Shown here piece after piece: positions 12,776 through 25,800 of a DNA stretch of 64,000 nucleotides (its first letter is position 1; every line of letters starts with the position of its first letter). Made by a program: the position numbers and the translations under genes. Origin of the DNA: Colletes latitarsis (taxonomy: Eukaryota; Arthropoda; Insecta; Hymenoptera; Colletidae); assembly GCF_051014445.1 (NCBI RefSeq), contig NC_135141.1, positions 27,489,422 through 27,553,421 on the forward strand, written 5' to 3'. The notes beneath the pieces are model-generated. The model ran no database searches, was not told where the DNA came from, and saw only the letters and a list, made by a program, of their open reading frames with translations.

Positions 12776-14837
12776 CGATTAAATACTTAGGTTTTTGTGG
12801 CTTTTTTTATTAACAAGTGGCTTGAGCACAATTTATGTGTCACCTTAAACGTAAGTAACTGGGATTACAAAAGGCCTCGAATCCGTGAAGCGTTGCAATA
12901 CTTAGAGTCAGGTAAGCGATAAAAGTAACAACGGTCATCGTGGAAATTAAGCCTGTTTATATTTATAACCAGGAAACTGAGGAACTGACATCGTTCATTC
13001 TGAGTGTTCTAAGGAAGCAAATTTTTCACTTACAATACAATGTTAAGTGTTCAAAGCATATGTAAGACTCTGCTAGGTTTTGTGAAACGGAGTAGCATAT
13101 TTTTGAGAAAGTTTACCAGGATGTTCTATCACTATAATTCGATATACCATTGCTCATTAATCGAGCTTAAAATAAAGAACTCCTGTAAGCCGAAAAATAT
13201 TCTTAGTAAGACTCTAATTCTAAGAACGAAAACCGACATTTTTGGGAAACTGAACTCACGTGACATTAATATTAGTGGCAAAACTTCCATCTTACATTCG
13301 GCACGGATGTAACGTGTTTTGTACACAATTATTTTTAATCGTTACTATGGAGCATAAACGAAATTTTAATGGACAATATCATACAGGGAGTAAGATTTTG
13401 TCAGCAATACAGATCATCCAATGAGAGATTTCGTTAGACATGAGGTACGATAAAGGCTTGCTTACTGCCGTTTTAAGGTGTGCAGAAGTCGTTGGTAAAA
13501 AAGTTCCTTTTTTGTGTCTTTACAAAGGTTATTGTTTTTTTATTTATTATTATAAGAATGCGCTTGTTTTTAGAGAATATTTTGGTATATTTTTCCCAAA
13601 GAACTTAACGTTACGAAACTTTATGCACAGTATGTTCTTTCTGGTAAAATCCTGCGAATCAGAGAGTGTACAATGTACAGACCATAGTACTCTAATTGTA
13701 AAGATAATTCTACTATGTTAACGTTATTTATAGCGACATTATATTCCCTATACTTTTAACTTTGCATGTGATCATACAAATAATGTTTAATGCTTCAACA
13801 TGCTTTTGCACTACTTTAATAACAAATGCAATACTGCTACTGAATTATAATAAGCTGTAAAATCAAATTTCATCAAAAACGAAATCTTACAAAATACAAA
13901 ATAGCACAATTGCATAAACGATAAGTTTCAGTACATGAAGTTGTTGGAAAAAAAAATCCATTAGTCTCCGTGATATTCAGCAAGTAATCATTACTCGTGT
14001 ACACTATGCAGTTCGGTTAGGATCACTTCATTCAAGTTAGCAGTAAATATAGAGCAAAAGTAGAATAAGTTAAAATATTTTGGATATCATCTTTGATAGA
14101 ATCATGTTTGATAATCAATCATTGAAACAGGTCTTTTCCAAGTATTCATTTGTAATGAAACATATTATCATCTACTCAAGTTACATACAAAAATTAACTT
14201 AGTCAATGAATAAGGTTGATGATTTTGATAAGAGTTCTTCCTGTACAAAAAAATATACAATTATTTTCCACAATTTACAAGTAGTACCATATCAGAGTTT
14301 GTCATTGCATAACATTCATTACTAATATAAACGTTATAGTAGCAAGTGTTTAGAGTAGAGGTATTTCTTAGGTAAAGAAAAAAAAACAAATTTATTTTAA
14401 CGATTGCTGTGAATATTTTGAATGATTTTCTTCTCAGAAGAAAAATTAAAATATATGTTCTTTTACATTAATTTCTTTCTCGAATTAATTTCTATTAAAA
14501 TACTCCAAGTGATGAACATGGAAATGGTTGTGGAAATTGATTCTCGTCTATATTAGTCTTTCACCTATTATTAGTAAAGCTCATAACGTCAGAAACATAA
14601 TATCTTAACGATTCTACTTAAAACAATTATGTAAGTCTTGCTTTTGTCAATACGAGAAACTGACAAAAAGCAATTTGGTGCACGCAGGTTGTATAAAAAT
14701 TGGTTGTGCGTTGTTACATTGAAGCTTTATGATCTGTTCCTCCCTTGTGCATAATCTTATAGGGGTGAACAGATTCAGTTCGGCTTCGTACTATGCACTC
14801 TGTGTTGTGAATGGTATATAAATATATACGCGCTAAT

Positions 14838-14900
14838 GAAAATTAATAATATGATAATAATAATAATGATAATGATATAAATATATATATTTATATAGCC
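14838..14900. repeat. AT-rich microsatellite (ATA/ATG then TA)
   Basis: A run of ATAATAATAATAATG-type trinucleotides passes directly into a TATATATATAT run. It lies in gene-free AT-rich DNA. It is a simple sequence repeat with no further structure. Confidence 0.7.
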
Positions 14901-17613
14901 GAGGCATCATAATATTTTAGCTATAAGCAAAGACAATTTTTTATATAAATAATAATTATGCTGGAATGCAATGATAATATTTATCTACATATTCATATAG
15001 GTAATTTTGTGTTATAATATCGAGCTTCAAGAGTGATCTAGTAGATTTGCTCGTTAAGAGTATTTCATGTAGAATATCATGTTCCTCTTTTCTTTTAAAA
15101 TGTCATTTTCGAAATTTTTCTTTTCAAAGATTTTTTTACAACACAAAATTTTGATCAGTGATATATTCTTAAAAATCAATACTGCATATACGACAATTGC
15201 AGTCTTTTTCTATAAAGAGATTATTTTTTCTTTAACAAGTTATAGTACTTCATGACACGACCGCGTTTCATGCACATTCAGCTACGAATATAATCACCTG
15301 TTTCTGCTGGCATATATAACAATAGGTGTACTATAAATTAAATGTTTAATTGTCTCTATCAAAGCTATCTGGTGAAGGCATAGGTTTTTCATTTAGTGGC
15401 ATTAACATGGTGAAGCCTGATGAAAAAAAAAGTATAAATGTAACTTGGTGTATGAAATGAAAAATTATTCTTATAACTACCAGCTGCTACAAGAACTAAC
15501 AATAAAGCTTAGTCTTCTATGTTTAGGGTTCTGCCATTGCATACAGTAGAAGATCTGCATATCTACCTATGCAATATAGGATGTTCATAAAATGACTTTT
15601 ATCATGTTAGGAATACAATCATTAAAGTAATATCATTAAAGAGTAAATAGTAAGGTAACGATCACGATTTGTTTTTTAATAATATAATAGTATTTTGTTA
15701 ATATCATGTGAAATATTTCTTTTTTTTTTCTTTTTAATTAGGTATTTCAAATTGACTGCAATAATAATGTTGAAATCAAAAACACATCACTAAATTTAAT
15801 TTTGCAATAGAATGTTTTTTATCTTTCTATGCCAAAAAGTTGTTCTGATGCTATAACATTGTAACATAGATATATTTTTATGAGGTAGATGAAGATTATA
15901 TAAACTAAAATCTATATCTACAGTGATGATGGCAGATATTTTATGTTTATATTACAAGTTACATAAATCCTACGAAAAATTTATAATCTGTCAAATTACT
16001 AATTGCAAAGTTATTTTTATTTTATCTGACGATTTTTTTGACTTAATTTTGTTTCACATCTAAGATTACACATCTCTAAAATACAAACGCTATTAAGCAC
16101 AACGCGTGCATAGCATTGACCATTACACATTAGTAGCTAAAGGTATTGCATTAATATATTTACTTGGCATAGCACACTCATGTGAAATATATACTAAGTA
16201 ATGCACGATACCATAGAATAGTAATAATGGTTGCCGGTAGCACCAAGAATCGTCCCTAACATACATATTGCCTGCCTATGACATACCAGAGAAAGAAAAA
16301 CTCAATGTGGTTTTTACAAAAAGCTGTAACTCTTCTCAGTTTCGCATGTAAGATTTTTATATAACATGTATTTACAAACAAAAGCAATTGTAAATACTAA
16401 CATGTTTTTAAATTCTTTACTTTTTGTAAAAACTACACGTCTGTCATGTCATTGTCTATTAGAGTAATAACATTAATTTTATATCCTTACATTAAGTGAT
16501 GGTAAAAGAGATTTATAACGATAATTCCAGAAATAATGTTATACGAAATAAGTATTAATCTTTGTATTAGTTTTATGTTAAGTTACCATATTGTGTACTA
16601 TCTATCACATCCAAAGCGTTTTTGATGATTTCTTTAAGTAAATTAAATGTTTGTTCCATAGAAAAACAAAAAGATAGGTAGGAAACGAAATTTGTATATA
16701 CTACTACACATTATTGTTTTATTTCTATATTTTGTATAAATTGTTAAACATGCACACTTGATTATATTAGTTTACTTTATTTACGCCAAATATACTATGT
16801 CAGATTGTTGTTATTTAAAATCTAATAACACTCCACATACATTTAGAATTATTGTTCATGCTAAATCAGTGTTATTTTAGTTTTTAACTATTTTATGAAG
16901 TTATTCTATAGCCATTATATGTGGTTATAGTGTTTAGAAAAATGTTTTTCTGATACCAACATATTTACAGTTTATTTTATAAATTATAAACAATGCACAT
17001 TCCATCACGTACAAAATCTGTATTACAAACAAACAAAATATGAAACTGTGTAATATGCTTGATTTAAAAATTTATTAAATATTTTTGTGGGGCAAAAAAT
17101 AAAGAAAGTCAAGGTTGTGCTTGAATAACTGATACTATCATTAGAGTGTAGCTTTCACACTACAGTTAAAAGACACTAGCTACATATCAGAAAATATAGC
17201 GAAAATCGGTTTATTCACTTTTACACTTACATGTAGACACTGATAGTGAGCAATATTTTACAAAATCTTTAGAAACGAGTGCTTTATAATAACATTTTCA
17301 TGAAAATACTTTTCAATATTTATTCTAATTTTTTATCAAAATAATTTATGTATCAAATAATGTTCATTATTAAATTGCAATCAGAATAAGAAATACAAGT
17401 AGTATGAGAATTCAAGTATATTTTCTTTAATAGAAGTTCATTACTAATAGTAATATTTGCATTTTCTTTCTATTATCATAGCAGTGTACATGACCAACAT
17501 ACATAATGATACTGTATGTACTACGTGTAGTTCTAATTCTACATTTTTATCACGATGGTTGTCACGATGGTTGTCGCTATAATCGCCAGGTTTCATATAA
17601 GAAATCATACAGA

Positions 17614-17619
17614 TTTATT
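17614..17619 (-). terminator. Probable poly(A) signal of Rrp40
   Basis: Minus-strand AATAAA about 67 bp beyond the Rrp40 stop codon. Another AATAAA overlaps the stop itself (17682-17687) and is too close to be the sole signal. Confidence 0.4.
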
Positions 17620-17685
17620 TATAAAACTCATTAAATATATTGGTATAATAAATAATCATTCGTAACAGATGGCTGTTTCTATTTA

Positions 17686-18501
17686 TTATGATTCATCCAT
17701 GTTGTTCGATTGTGTTAAAAGTAAGGTTTTTTCAATATTTGAACATAGCTTTTCTATGTCACTAGGTGCAGCATATTCTGCAGCTAAAATAGCATTTGCC
17801 ACTGCTATTGTTTCTTGAATAGTTCTTGCTTTAACCCATATTCTACCATTCATTCCAGCTGCTACCTCAAATGCCTGACTATGTGCCAGCTTATTGAACA
17901 ATGAAAAATTGGGGTTCAATATTTTTCTGATGAGGCTCAAAGAACAATTAAAAAGCATGCCATCTGATGTCAAAGCACCTAAATTCTTTTCTTTGCCATG
18001 AGAATCTACGCATACAAGTTCTGCTTCCATATCTTTACTGGCAACTAGAAGCTTGGCAAAAACAAGATCACCAATTTGTACATCAGGACGATTTTTCTTA
18101 GTTGCACCTTCAAATGCAAGATATGAAAGAGATGCATGTTCACTGGCTCCTATATCTACTTTAAAAATGTCACCTGCTTTTTGTGTTATTATACCAACTA
18201 CATTTTCTCCGCGATTTGGTACGTACCTGTAAATTGTAATTACTTGTTATCTAAATACACGTTTAGCCTATCTCTAGTACAAGGTACATTGTTAGATAAA
18301 ATTTAGTTACCGTTTCTGATAACAATCCACATAGTATATGGCTGGATCTCTTTTCTTCAATATACCTGCTTTGTACGCGTAAACTGTATCAACTTCACGA
18401 CGAAGTCCAGGCCCCAAAACTATCGTTTCCTTTTTCATAACTTCTGCGATTTCCTTCACAATATCTCCAGGCATTATTACATCTCCTAAGTTAACTTCCA
18501 T
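17686..18501 (-). CDS. Rrp40: Exosome complex component RRP40 (EXOSC3)
   Basis: Two coding exons: 18311-18501, then 17686-18226, joined at a GTAACT donor and CAG acceptor with phase 2, giving 243 aa. That is close to the usual length of this family. The N-terminal domain opens MEVNLGDVIMPGD. An S1 RNA-binding domain (about 65-150) starts RYVPNRGENVVGIIT. A KH-type domain follows with the diagnostic NGRIW at 190-194. In known exosomes this protein is one of the three S1/KH cap subunits on the RNase PH-like ring, where it helps thread RNA towards the catalytic subunits for 3'-5' processing and decay in nucleus and cytoplasm. Its start codon is about 1.3 kb from that of Srrm234 on the other strand, so the two genes probably share a divergent promoter. 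Confidence 0.95.
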
Positions 18502-18800
18502 TGTCTTTTAAAGGTAAATAACTTCTTCGAGTTACAGTACAAATTCGATATTAGCGGTTATAAATGTGTAACACTTATCGACACATTTTACTAACGCATA
18601 TTCATAAACAATATCTATTAAAAAGATGTACTATCTTCTAATAGAATTATATTGCCAGTATATTTTGTGAACATAGCTTTTTGGTTACATTACAACCGCC
18701 ACGTGCGTTTTGTCGTGTGACAAATTCAGTATGCATTCCAGTGCGTTCTGCTAGTTTCTCGCGCGCTCGCTCGAAAATGAGACGCGATTGCGCAGTTGTA
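18502..18800. promoter_or_regulatory. Divergent promoter of Rrp40 and Srrm234
   Basis: Rrp40 runs leftwards from 18501. The Srrm234 5' UTR begins somewhere to the right, before a GTAACG donor at 19208. The interval includes a CpG-rich segment (about 18,740-18,790) with CGCGCGCTCGCTCG. No other gene start lies between them. Head-to-head housekeeping RNA-processing genes commonly share such promoters; exact start sites are not visible. Confidence 0.5.
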
Positions 18801-19816
18801 ATTTCCATTAATTGATGCACTCGATCGTATAATATTTATTATAAAAATTGTACTTAATTCCAGTTAGAAAATAAAGCTTTAATCGAAAGCAGTAATCACT
18901 TACAATGATAATAATATCAAATTTCAGGTAATTTCTGCAATTGGATCGATCTACGAGTAGAATAATGTTGTTGCCGCGCGAACCGATTATGGAGCGATTA
19001 ATGCTATTCTGGAAATCCCACGCTTATGGGGACAGTGGCGCCACCATACGACATGTCGCGAGGTTTGCGCGTGAAACGGTAACGCCACGGAAATTGTGGT
19101 GCTCGTTGTGTTTTTTTCACTGATCAATTTTATTCTGAGACAAGTCGAAAGATCGACAGTCGCGTGGATGGCACAGCGAGATCGTCGAGGGTGTTACTAA
19201 TGCAAAGGTAACGTTCTATGATATTGTGACATCCATTCGCACAAGATTTGCGCACCACTCGCCGGATCGATAATTGATTTGCGTGTATTCTATTCTAACC
19301 TACCTTTCCGCTCCCTCCTAAGTTATTAGTTCAATCACGTCATATTGTCGATCGATTCGTTGCTATTTAGCCGAGATTCGACGTTAAACATTTTATGCGA
19401 TTTTATTACTTTGTTCCGCAGTTACAATAGGGAGGATCTTTATTCAGGTTTCTAAACGTAACCACTGCTGTTGTTATGCATTTACTGTCATTCATTATCG
19501 AGGTACTCGTTACCTCGTACTATACGTATAGAAATGTGCCTCCGATTCTTGTGGTTGTACAACCATGAAAACTTATGTATAACTGTTTCTTGAAATTTTT
19601 ATTGCTTATAAATCTTTAAGTTCAAGCAAAAACTTTACATGTCAATCTAACAGACATTACTGTTTAATTATACAAGGACGAAATTGAACTATCATGTAAA
19701 TATTATTTACAATCACTCGTGTAGTAAACATTATTCTTGATTCATTGATTGCCAATATTTTTGTTAACCGTATCTTGAAAACTTTTGGTGTCTTATATTT
19801 GCAGGTGTAGTACAAG
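18800..19816 (+). other. Srrm234 5' UTR exon(s) and first intron
   Basis: A noncoding exon probably ends at 19207 (AAAG|GTAACG). The next exon starts at 19805 after a TTGCAG acceptor and carries 12 untranslated bases before the ATG at 19817. The 60 aa frame at 18941-19123 is not supported as a gene but could act as an upstream ORF if this part is transcribed. Confidence 0.45.
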
Positions 19817-22800
19817 ATGTACAATGGTATTGGATTACAGACACCACGTGGTTCTGGTACCAATGGACACGTCCAAAGGAACTGGGCAATTGTACGCAAA
19901 ACGAAAGAAAAGGTTACATACAAAACTGACGAAGGAAAATTAGATCAACTTAATAAGCAACCCAATAAAGAAATTCTTGATCATGTCAGAAAACGAAAAG
20001 TTGAAGTTAAATGTGCTGAATTTGCAGATATTTTGGAGGAACAAGGGTAAGCACTATTTTAATTATTTAAATATCATGTAAATTTTGTTATTGCGATACA
20101 GTGTCTGCCTTTAACAGATAAAGTAATAAATTTTCTTTAAAAAAACAGCATATATAACAAACATAAAGCTTTGCTGACTCCGTGAACCCAATACTAAATG
20201 AGATTCTAAACTTCAATTGGATTTAGCTTACCTTTGGCTTCAATATATTCTTCTCACACAGTATAGTTCCTGCATAGGTTGCCATCTATAATGCAACTAA
20301 TACTAGGATACTTGTTTACTTGGACCTTTGTTATATTTTATAGATTTACGACCGAAGAAGTAAAAAAGAAAGTAGAATCGTACAGATCTATGTTAATGGG
20401 AAGCGACGCGAAGCCATCTGTACCTCGCGATGAATTTGGGCGCGTTAAGTAAGTACAGCTTCTGTTCTTTATTCATCTTCACCCTAAAATTGTCCACCTT
20501 TATAGTCTCTAATATTAACGATTTACGCTAGGAACTAAGTAAAACAAATAAACAAAATAAATTGTCTAATATTAAAATTCCCTTGTAATAATCAATCGCA
20601 TGTATAATACAACACTGTATTTTTAAGCATGTAAAACGAAGAATTGATTTCGGTGACCTCCCTGGTAATCTATCATAGTATCTATATATAGTACATAGAT
20701 GATACGAGACGACTAGCGTCCGTATCTTATGTGCGCTAGAGCTTACCTTCAGAAAGATCCAACGGTAAGGTTTTACATGAAAGGGAAGCTACGAATGTTT
20801 ACTCAACGTCGTGGACGTATCCGGGTCCAAGTTTAAATATTAAAAAAGAGATTCCTCTTTCCAAGTTCGTTTTACCTTGATTTACAAAAGGATTCCAATC
20901 AAGCAAAAGCTTTTATTCAGCCGTGCCGTCCGGTCTGTTATTTAAATTGTTCCGGTACGCACGAAGATGTTAAAATTCGCAAGAAATGAAAAATATCAGG
21001 GGTAATTCGAGGGGTCTCGAGGCAAGAGTCTGTTAGTTTTCACAGCGAACGGTTGTGTAAGTGCAATTCGAGCATCCGCGCCCCTTCGTCGGAACGCAGG
21101 TTCCCGCTAAGCCCAATATTATTGGAGGGTGGAGACGGTCGCATTCTCGGGCCAGCTTTTAGGGGTGTTACGCAGCCGATATCGACGTACCCCATGGCGC
21201 CGGCGCCACCCACGAAAAGGGAGATACACGGGGGTGGCGCGGAATGAGAAACAGAGACGACGGAGGGAACGCGGAGAGGGAGAGAGTTTGTTCCAGCATC
21301 TCACTCGACTTTTCCGCCTCAGTGCGAGGATGGACCGGCGTTGCGACGCTGCGCGTCGTCGACTCCCGTCGGGTGCACGAATCGTCGGGAAATAATCGAG
21401 AGTGCCGAGAGAAAACAAGTAACGAGGGAACATGTAACGTTTACGTGATACATTTGACAAAAAAAAATCACAAAAGTCTTCCACTAGCGTGTAATCCGTT
21501 AACGATATTAGTAATCTGTAAGCTTTAACCGTAAGCGACAAGTAATCGCGTTTAAGTGTAGCCCTAAGGTATCCGAAAGATTCGTCTGAAGAAGATCTTG
21601 AATATTTTAATCAACGAGACCTCGATTTTCATTCGATTCAGGCACATACATAGATACACGCATCCATCGAAATTTTCAAGCAGCAGAGAGAGGCTTGCTA
21701 ATCGGCCGAAGAAACAAGAGAAAGGATTTTATGGGAATTCTACTAACGAGCAAGGAGGATACCCGAAGATAATAGCGAGATCTACACGTGTCGCAGATCG
21801 AACGAAAGATTCGTAAGAGGTCAACCTTTTTCTATATAAATCCATGTGTCTCCAAGTCGATAAATCGACGATTACATTAAGATAAACCGTTATACTTTGT
21901 CGACTGTATACGCAGTGTACGGCAAGAAGTACGACGATATAGTGTGCCTGATCTGAAGTCTTCCTTAGTCTGGTTAAGCTAGAATAAGACCGTACATTCC
22001 TATATTCTTACACAAGCCTACTAAGATATATACGTCTATACGATATATAATATACATATAGTGTTTAAAACATAGAACGTATGAGAGAGAATCGTGCAAC
22101 AGAGAGATTAATCGAGGATATCTTCTCGCTGATGGAGCGGTTCCAAGTTGAGACGAACGTAGAAGAGTAGGGACGATTCACGGGAGAAACTTGCTTCAAC
22201 GCTGATTACTCTTGGGAGAGAAACAATCGATCAACGAACTGTGAAGAGACAGGGACAAAAAAAGAAAAGAAGGAGAAACTAGCGAGAAACGAAGCTGACA
22301 TTTTCATCATCGTTGCCGGATGATTGTTCTCGTGCCGGGACAGCAGAAATTCCGAATAGCAGCAGCGTCGGTGCTGGTGTAATCGGGGGAGGAAACCATT
22401 ACCTTCGCCTCCACCCTCGCCCATCCCCCCTTCCGCCCTCCTAAACTATCAAAGCTTCCCTCGAGAAGGGATTAAGCCGCGCCGGGACTACTTGCACAGC
22501 GTGCAGCCCGACCGACGGAGCTCCTTAGCGTAAATTAGCGGCCGATCGCGTTTAATGCTCGTCTAATTGCTTGGCTGTTAATTATTCAGGGGCGCAAGAT
22601 TGTCCTCTGGCTCTCCCGTTGGCCCAACAAATTGGATGCTAAACGAAACGAGACGATTTATTGGCAACGAGACCGGCGAATTTCAGATCATCGTGGACGT
22701 CGATGAATTACTATATCGAACATACAACAATTTATAAGGTTTTGGAATCTAGGAGATTCGGGAGGAACAAAAATCAACGAGTTACATTTTAATCGAGGGA

Positions 22801-25800
22801 TCAAGAAACGTAATTGTAGGCAGAAAAAGTGAATTTTACAGTATCACGTTTAATAGTTTATTTTGGATCCGAGATAATACGATAAGAGGAAATCAACGAA
22901 GAGGGGGAGGATCTTTGCGCTAACGGAATCGTAGAATCGACGAATGACTATGTCCGTGACGGTATCTCCGTTGAAACCGGCGCGCGGACGCGGTCCCGCC
23001 GATGGTCGCGCCTTTTTCGAAACGCTATGGCGAGGAAACTTTTTCCTGGACCGGCAGAAAGTGATCAAACGGTCCCGGAAACGCAAATTACAAGCGGCTA
23101 ACGGAAAGAAGCGCGCACAGCTGCAGATGCGACAGCATTGTTGCTGCTGCCAGCGCATACAACTCCACCTCCTCGCCGGACGGCGAAGCAACATGCGCTC
23201 CGTCGTCAGGTGAATTTATTCAAGGATTTATGCAAGTTTTTTTTGTTGAACACGGCGGTATAGAATTGAATTTTAGCTAGCGACGAGATTTAGAACGCTA
23301 CGAATCTATAAAACGGCGGAACCATTACTTCTAATCTGATTCGAAGCCTTAAAAGTTTAGAAAACCTTGATCGTAGACAGAAAACTTATAAATATTCGAT
23401 CCATGTTTGATCATTCGAGTAGACGCGCCATAGCTTACGAGACACTTAACAAATAAAGATCATGTTTCGCACGTTAATGCCATAAGTACGTACGATCGTT
23501 TGACTTAAAACGTTTCGGAAATAAGCTCTTCAATTGTCTGTGTATTAACCCTAGGGCAACTTGTGCTATATTTATCTCCTGAGGTCATTTTAGATCCGCG
23601 TGAATCATTAGAAATTTTTCTTGGCGTTGACACTTGAATTGCACGTCTTTAAATACAAAAGATTGTAAATGTAGATAATTGATAGAAGTAGCAAAAATTA
23701 GCGTTTAGACTTAGGTAGAAATATAGATCTAATGGTTGATAATAGTATTACAGTAATGAATTGAAAATTGAATGTTTTGATGTCACAAGATGAAGGCACG
23801 GGCCAAGTTTACCGATAAATCTGGGTTAGCACTCAATGTTTGCATTGGAAGAGTAACTAGTGAAATTGAATACCTCTGACCACAGATTATCGTCCTCATT
23901 TGATCTGCCAGGATATCTGATACATATAATGGCATTCACTTTGATAGAAATTGAGAAAATAAATCCCCGTAAATCTTCAGAAATTTCACAATCACATATT
24001 GGCTCATCTTGTGATTTAAAAAGGAGTCTTTTAATACATTTAAGAAAGGTGTCTTGACAACTGGTAGAAGTAGTAATTAAAGCTGCTGAAAAATTTAAAT
24101 TCTGCGGAGGATCGGTGGGAAAACAAGGGCTAGATGAATTTGAAAGTCAAACAACCTTCTTCTGTATGCTAAGCTCGGGGGTGACTCACGTTGTTGATCC
24201 CCAATCTCTCGCGAGAGGGAAACATTTCCGCATAAACAACTGTTACCTTTAAAACTCCATAATCTACCAAATTAACCGCAATGCAACGTGCAACGTAATT
24301 GGTTTTCAAGTTGCGTTTCTGTTTTCCGAGTAGTTTACAGTATTTTGAGGGATTAAATTATTTTCACCCTCGGCTATAGAAAATAATATTAACAAAACTG
24401 TTCCCTATGTAAAATACATGAAGCTGTAATATTAACGGGGCAGTGAACTTTTCTATATACCTCCCGCTTAAGATGGAGGAGGGCGTCGTAGTGGTAGATT
24501 ACAGGGTGAATAAAATATTAGCTGCACGTTAACGGGGGGGCATACATATATCGTACAGAAACCTTACCCATAAAATGGAGGAAGGCAAAAATATTTCACG
24601 GCACAGCAGTAGCGTCCCCTTAAGAACGATACGGTTTTCAATCGACTTTTCCCCGGAGATAAAGGACAGGGTCGTAGCGGCAGATTAAAGGATGAAAAAA
24701 AACAGTAGCTGTGCAAAATACGAGCAATACTACTAATATTCTTTAAAATATAGAAAGACAGCTTAAAGATTGTTTAGCCCTCGGATGGCGGACACCGGGT
24801 TCATTTTGACCTAAATCTGAATTTGTCCAAATGGACCCGGAGGTGGAAAATACATTTTGCAGGCCTCTAGGAGTTACAAAATTAACCAGACGATAAATTT
24901 ATCGATAGACCTTTCTCTGAAGGTGGAGGAGGGTGGCGTAGCGATAGGTTAAAGGGTGAAAAAAATATTTTCCCGTTGACCCCAGATGGGATTGGGGGGG
25001 GAGAAGGGTTGACTCTCAGAGGCAAGCGGTTGGCTCCTCAATTTGAGCGTGTAGCGGGCGAGTGGCGCGAAAGGGATACCAGAAAAGAGAACAGCTGGAT
25101 TGTATTGATCCGCGCTCGAGCGTTGGCGTAGGGGTGGCTCTCGACCGACCCCGGCCTCGCTTGCTTGCTGCTTTTCACTCGCGGAGCAGAAGAGGGGCCG
25201 CCTCGATTTGTCCTCGTATAGTCCTCTCCAGTGTTATGTCACTGGTTCGCCGCATTGTCCGAACGCCTTCTTGTCAACCTTTGTCGCGAACGGTCTGAAG
25301 GAGCCACGGCATCCAACTGCACCCTTCGGCGCTCCGTGCCGGAGCTGGCCAGTCTCTATGGATCGTCGCGAAACTCGAGCTCAGTGAACACCCCGGGTCC
25401 CGCTCGCGCGACGATGACGGTGAAAATCTCGACGCGGTACGATATCTCGTCCCTCGACTAATTCTCCTGCTCTTATTTACCTTCCTTTGGGCCCAGGAAA
25501 CCTGTAAAATATCGAAATAGGTCATACGAAGTCCTGCCCACCAACCCTCCCGAGTGTGTTTATTTTTATCTACTTGCAACGTCGATCGTGCTCGTTTTCT
25601 CGCGACCAAGTGGCCGAGGGTTCTTGAATAGTTTCGATCATCACGTGTCGCTCGGGCCTCTCTGTGTGCTCTTGCAATATGGTGTGCTACGTTGGATTCC
25701 AATTGGTGCACGCGGCTTTTCTCCTTCGGGTCGATGGCAATGTCTGCCGTCCGCTCGAGAGTTTCACGCGCGAGAGTCGATATCAAGAATAAGAGATCTT

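Larger units (their letters stand above)
12776..17640. other. AT-rich 3' UTR and gene-free region
   Basis: The first few hundred bases are probably 3' UTR of the Ig/FN3 gene; an AATAAA lies at 13171-13176. The remaining ~4.4 kb is strongly AT-rich with many short A and T runs and no exon that I can support on either strand. The 93 aa frame at 13440-13721 has no family resemblance or splice context. Confidence 0.5.

Noticed and set aside
21119..21541. 140 aa minus-strand frame in Srrm234 intron 2
   Set aside because: Arg/Ser-rich translation of a CpG-dense patch, with an equally open plus strand, no homology and no splice signals.
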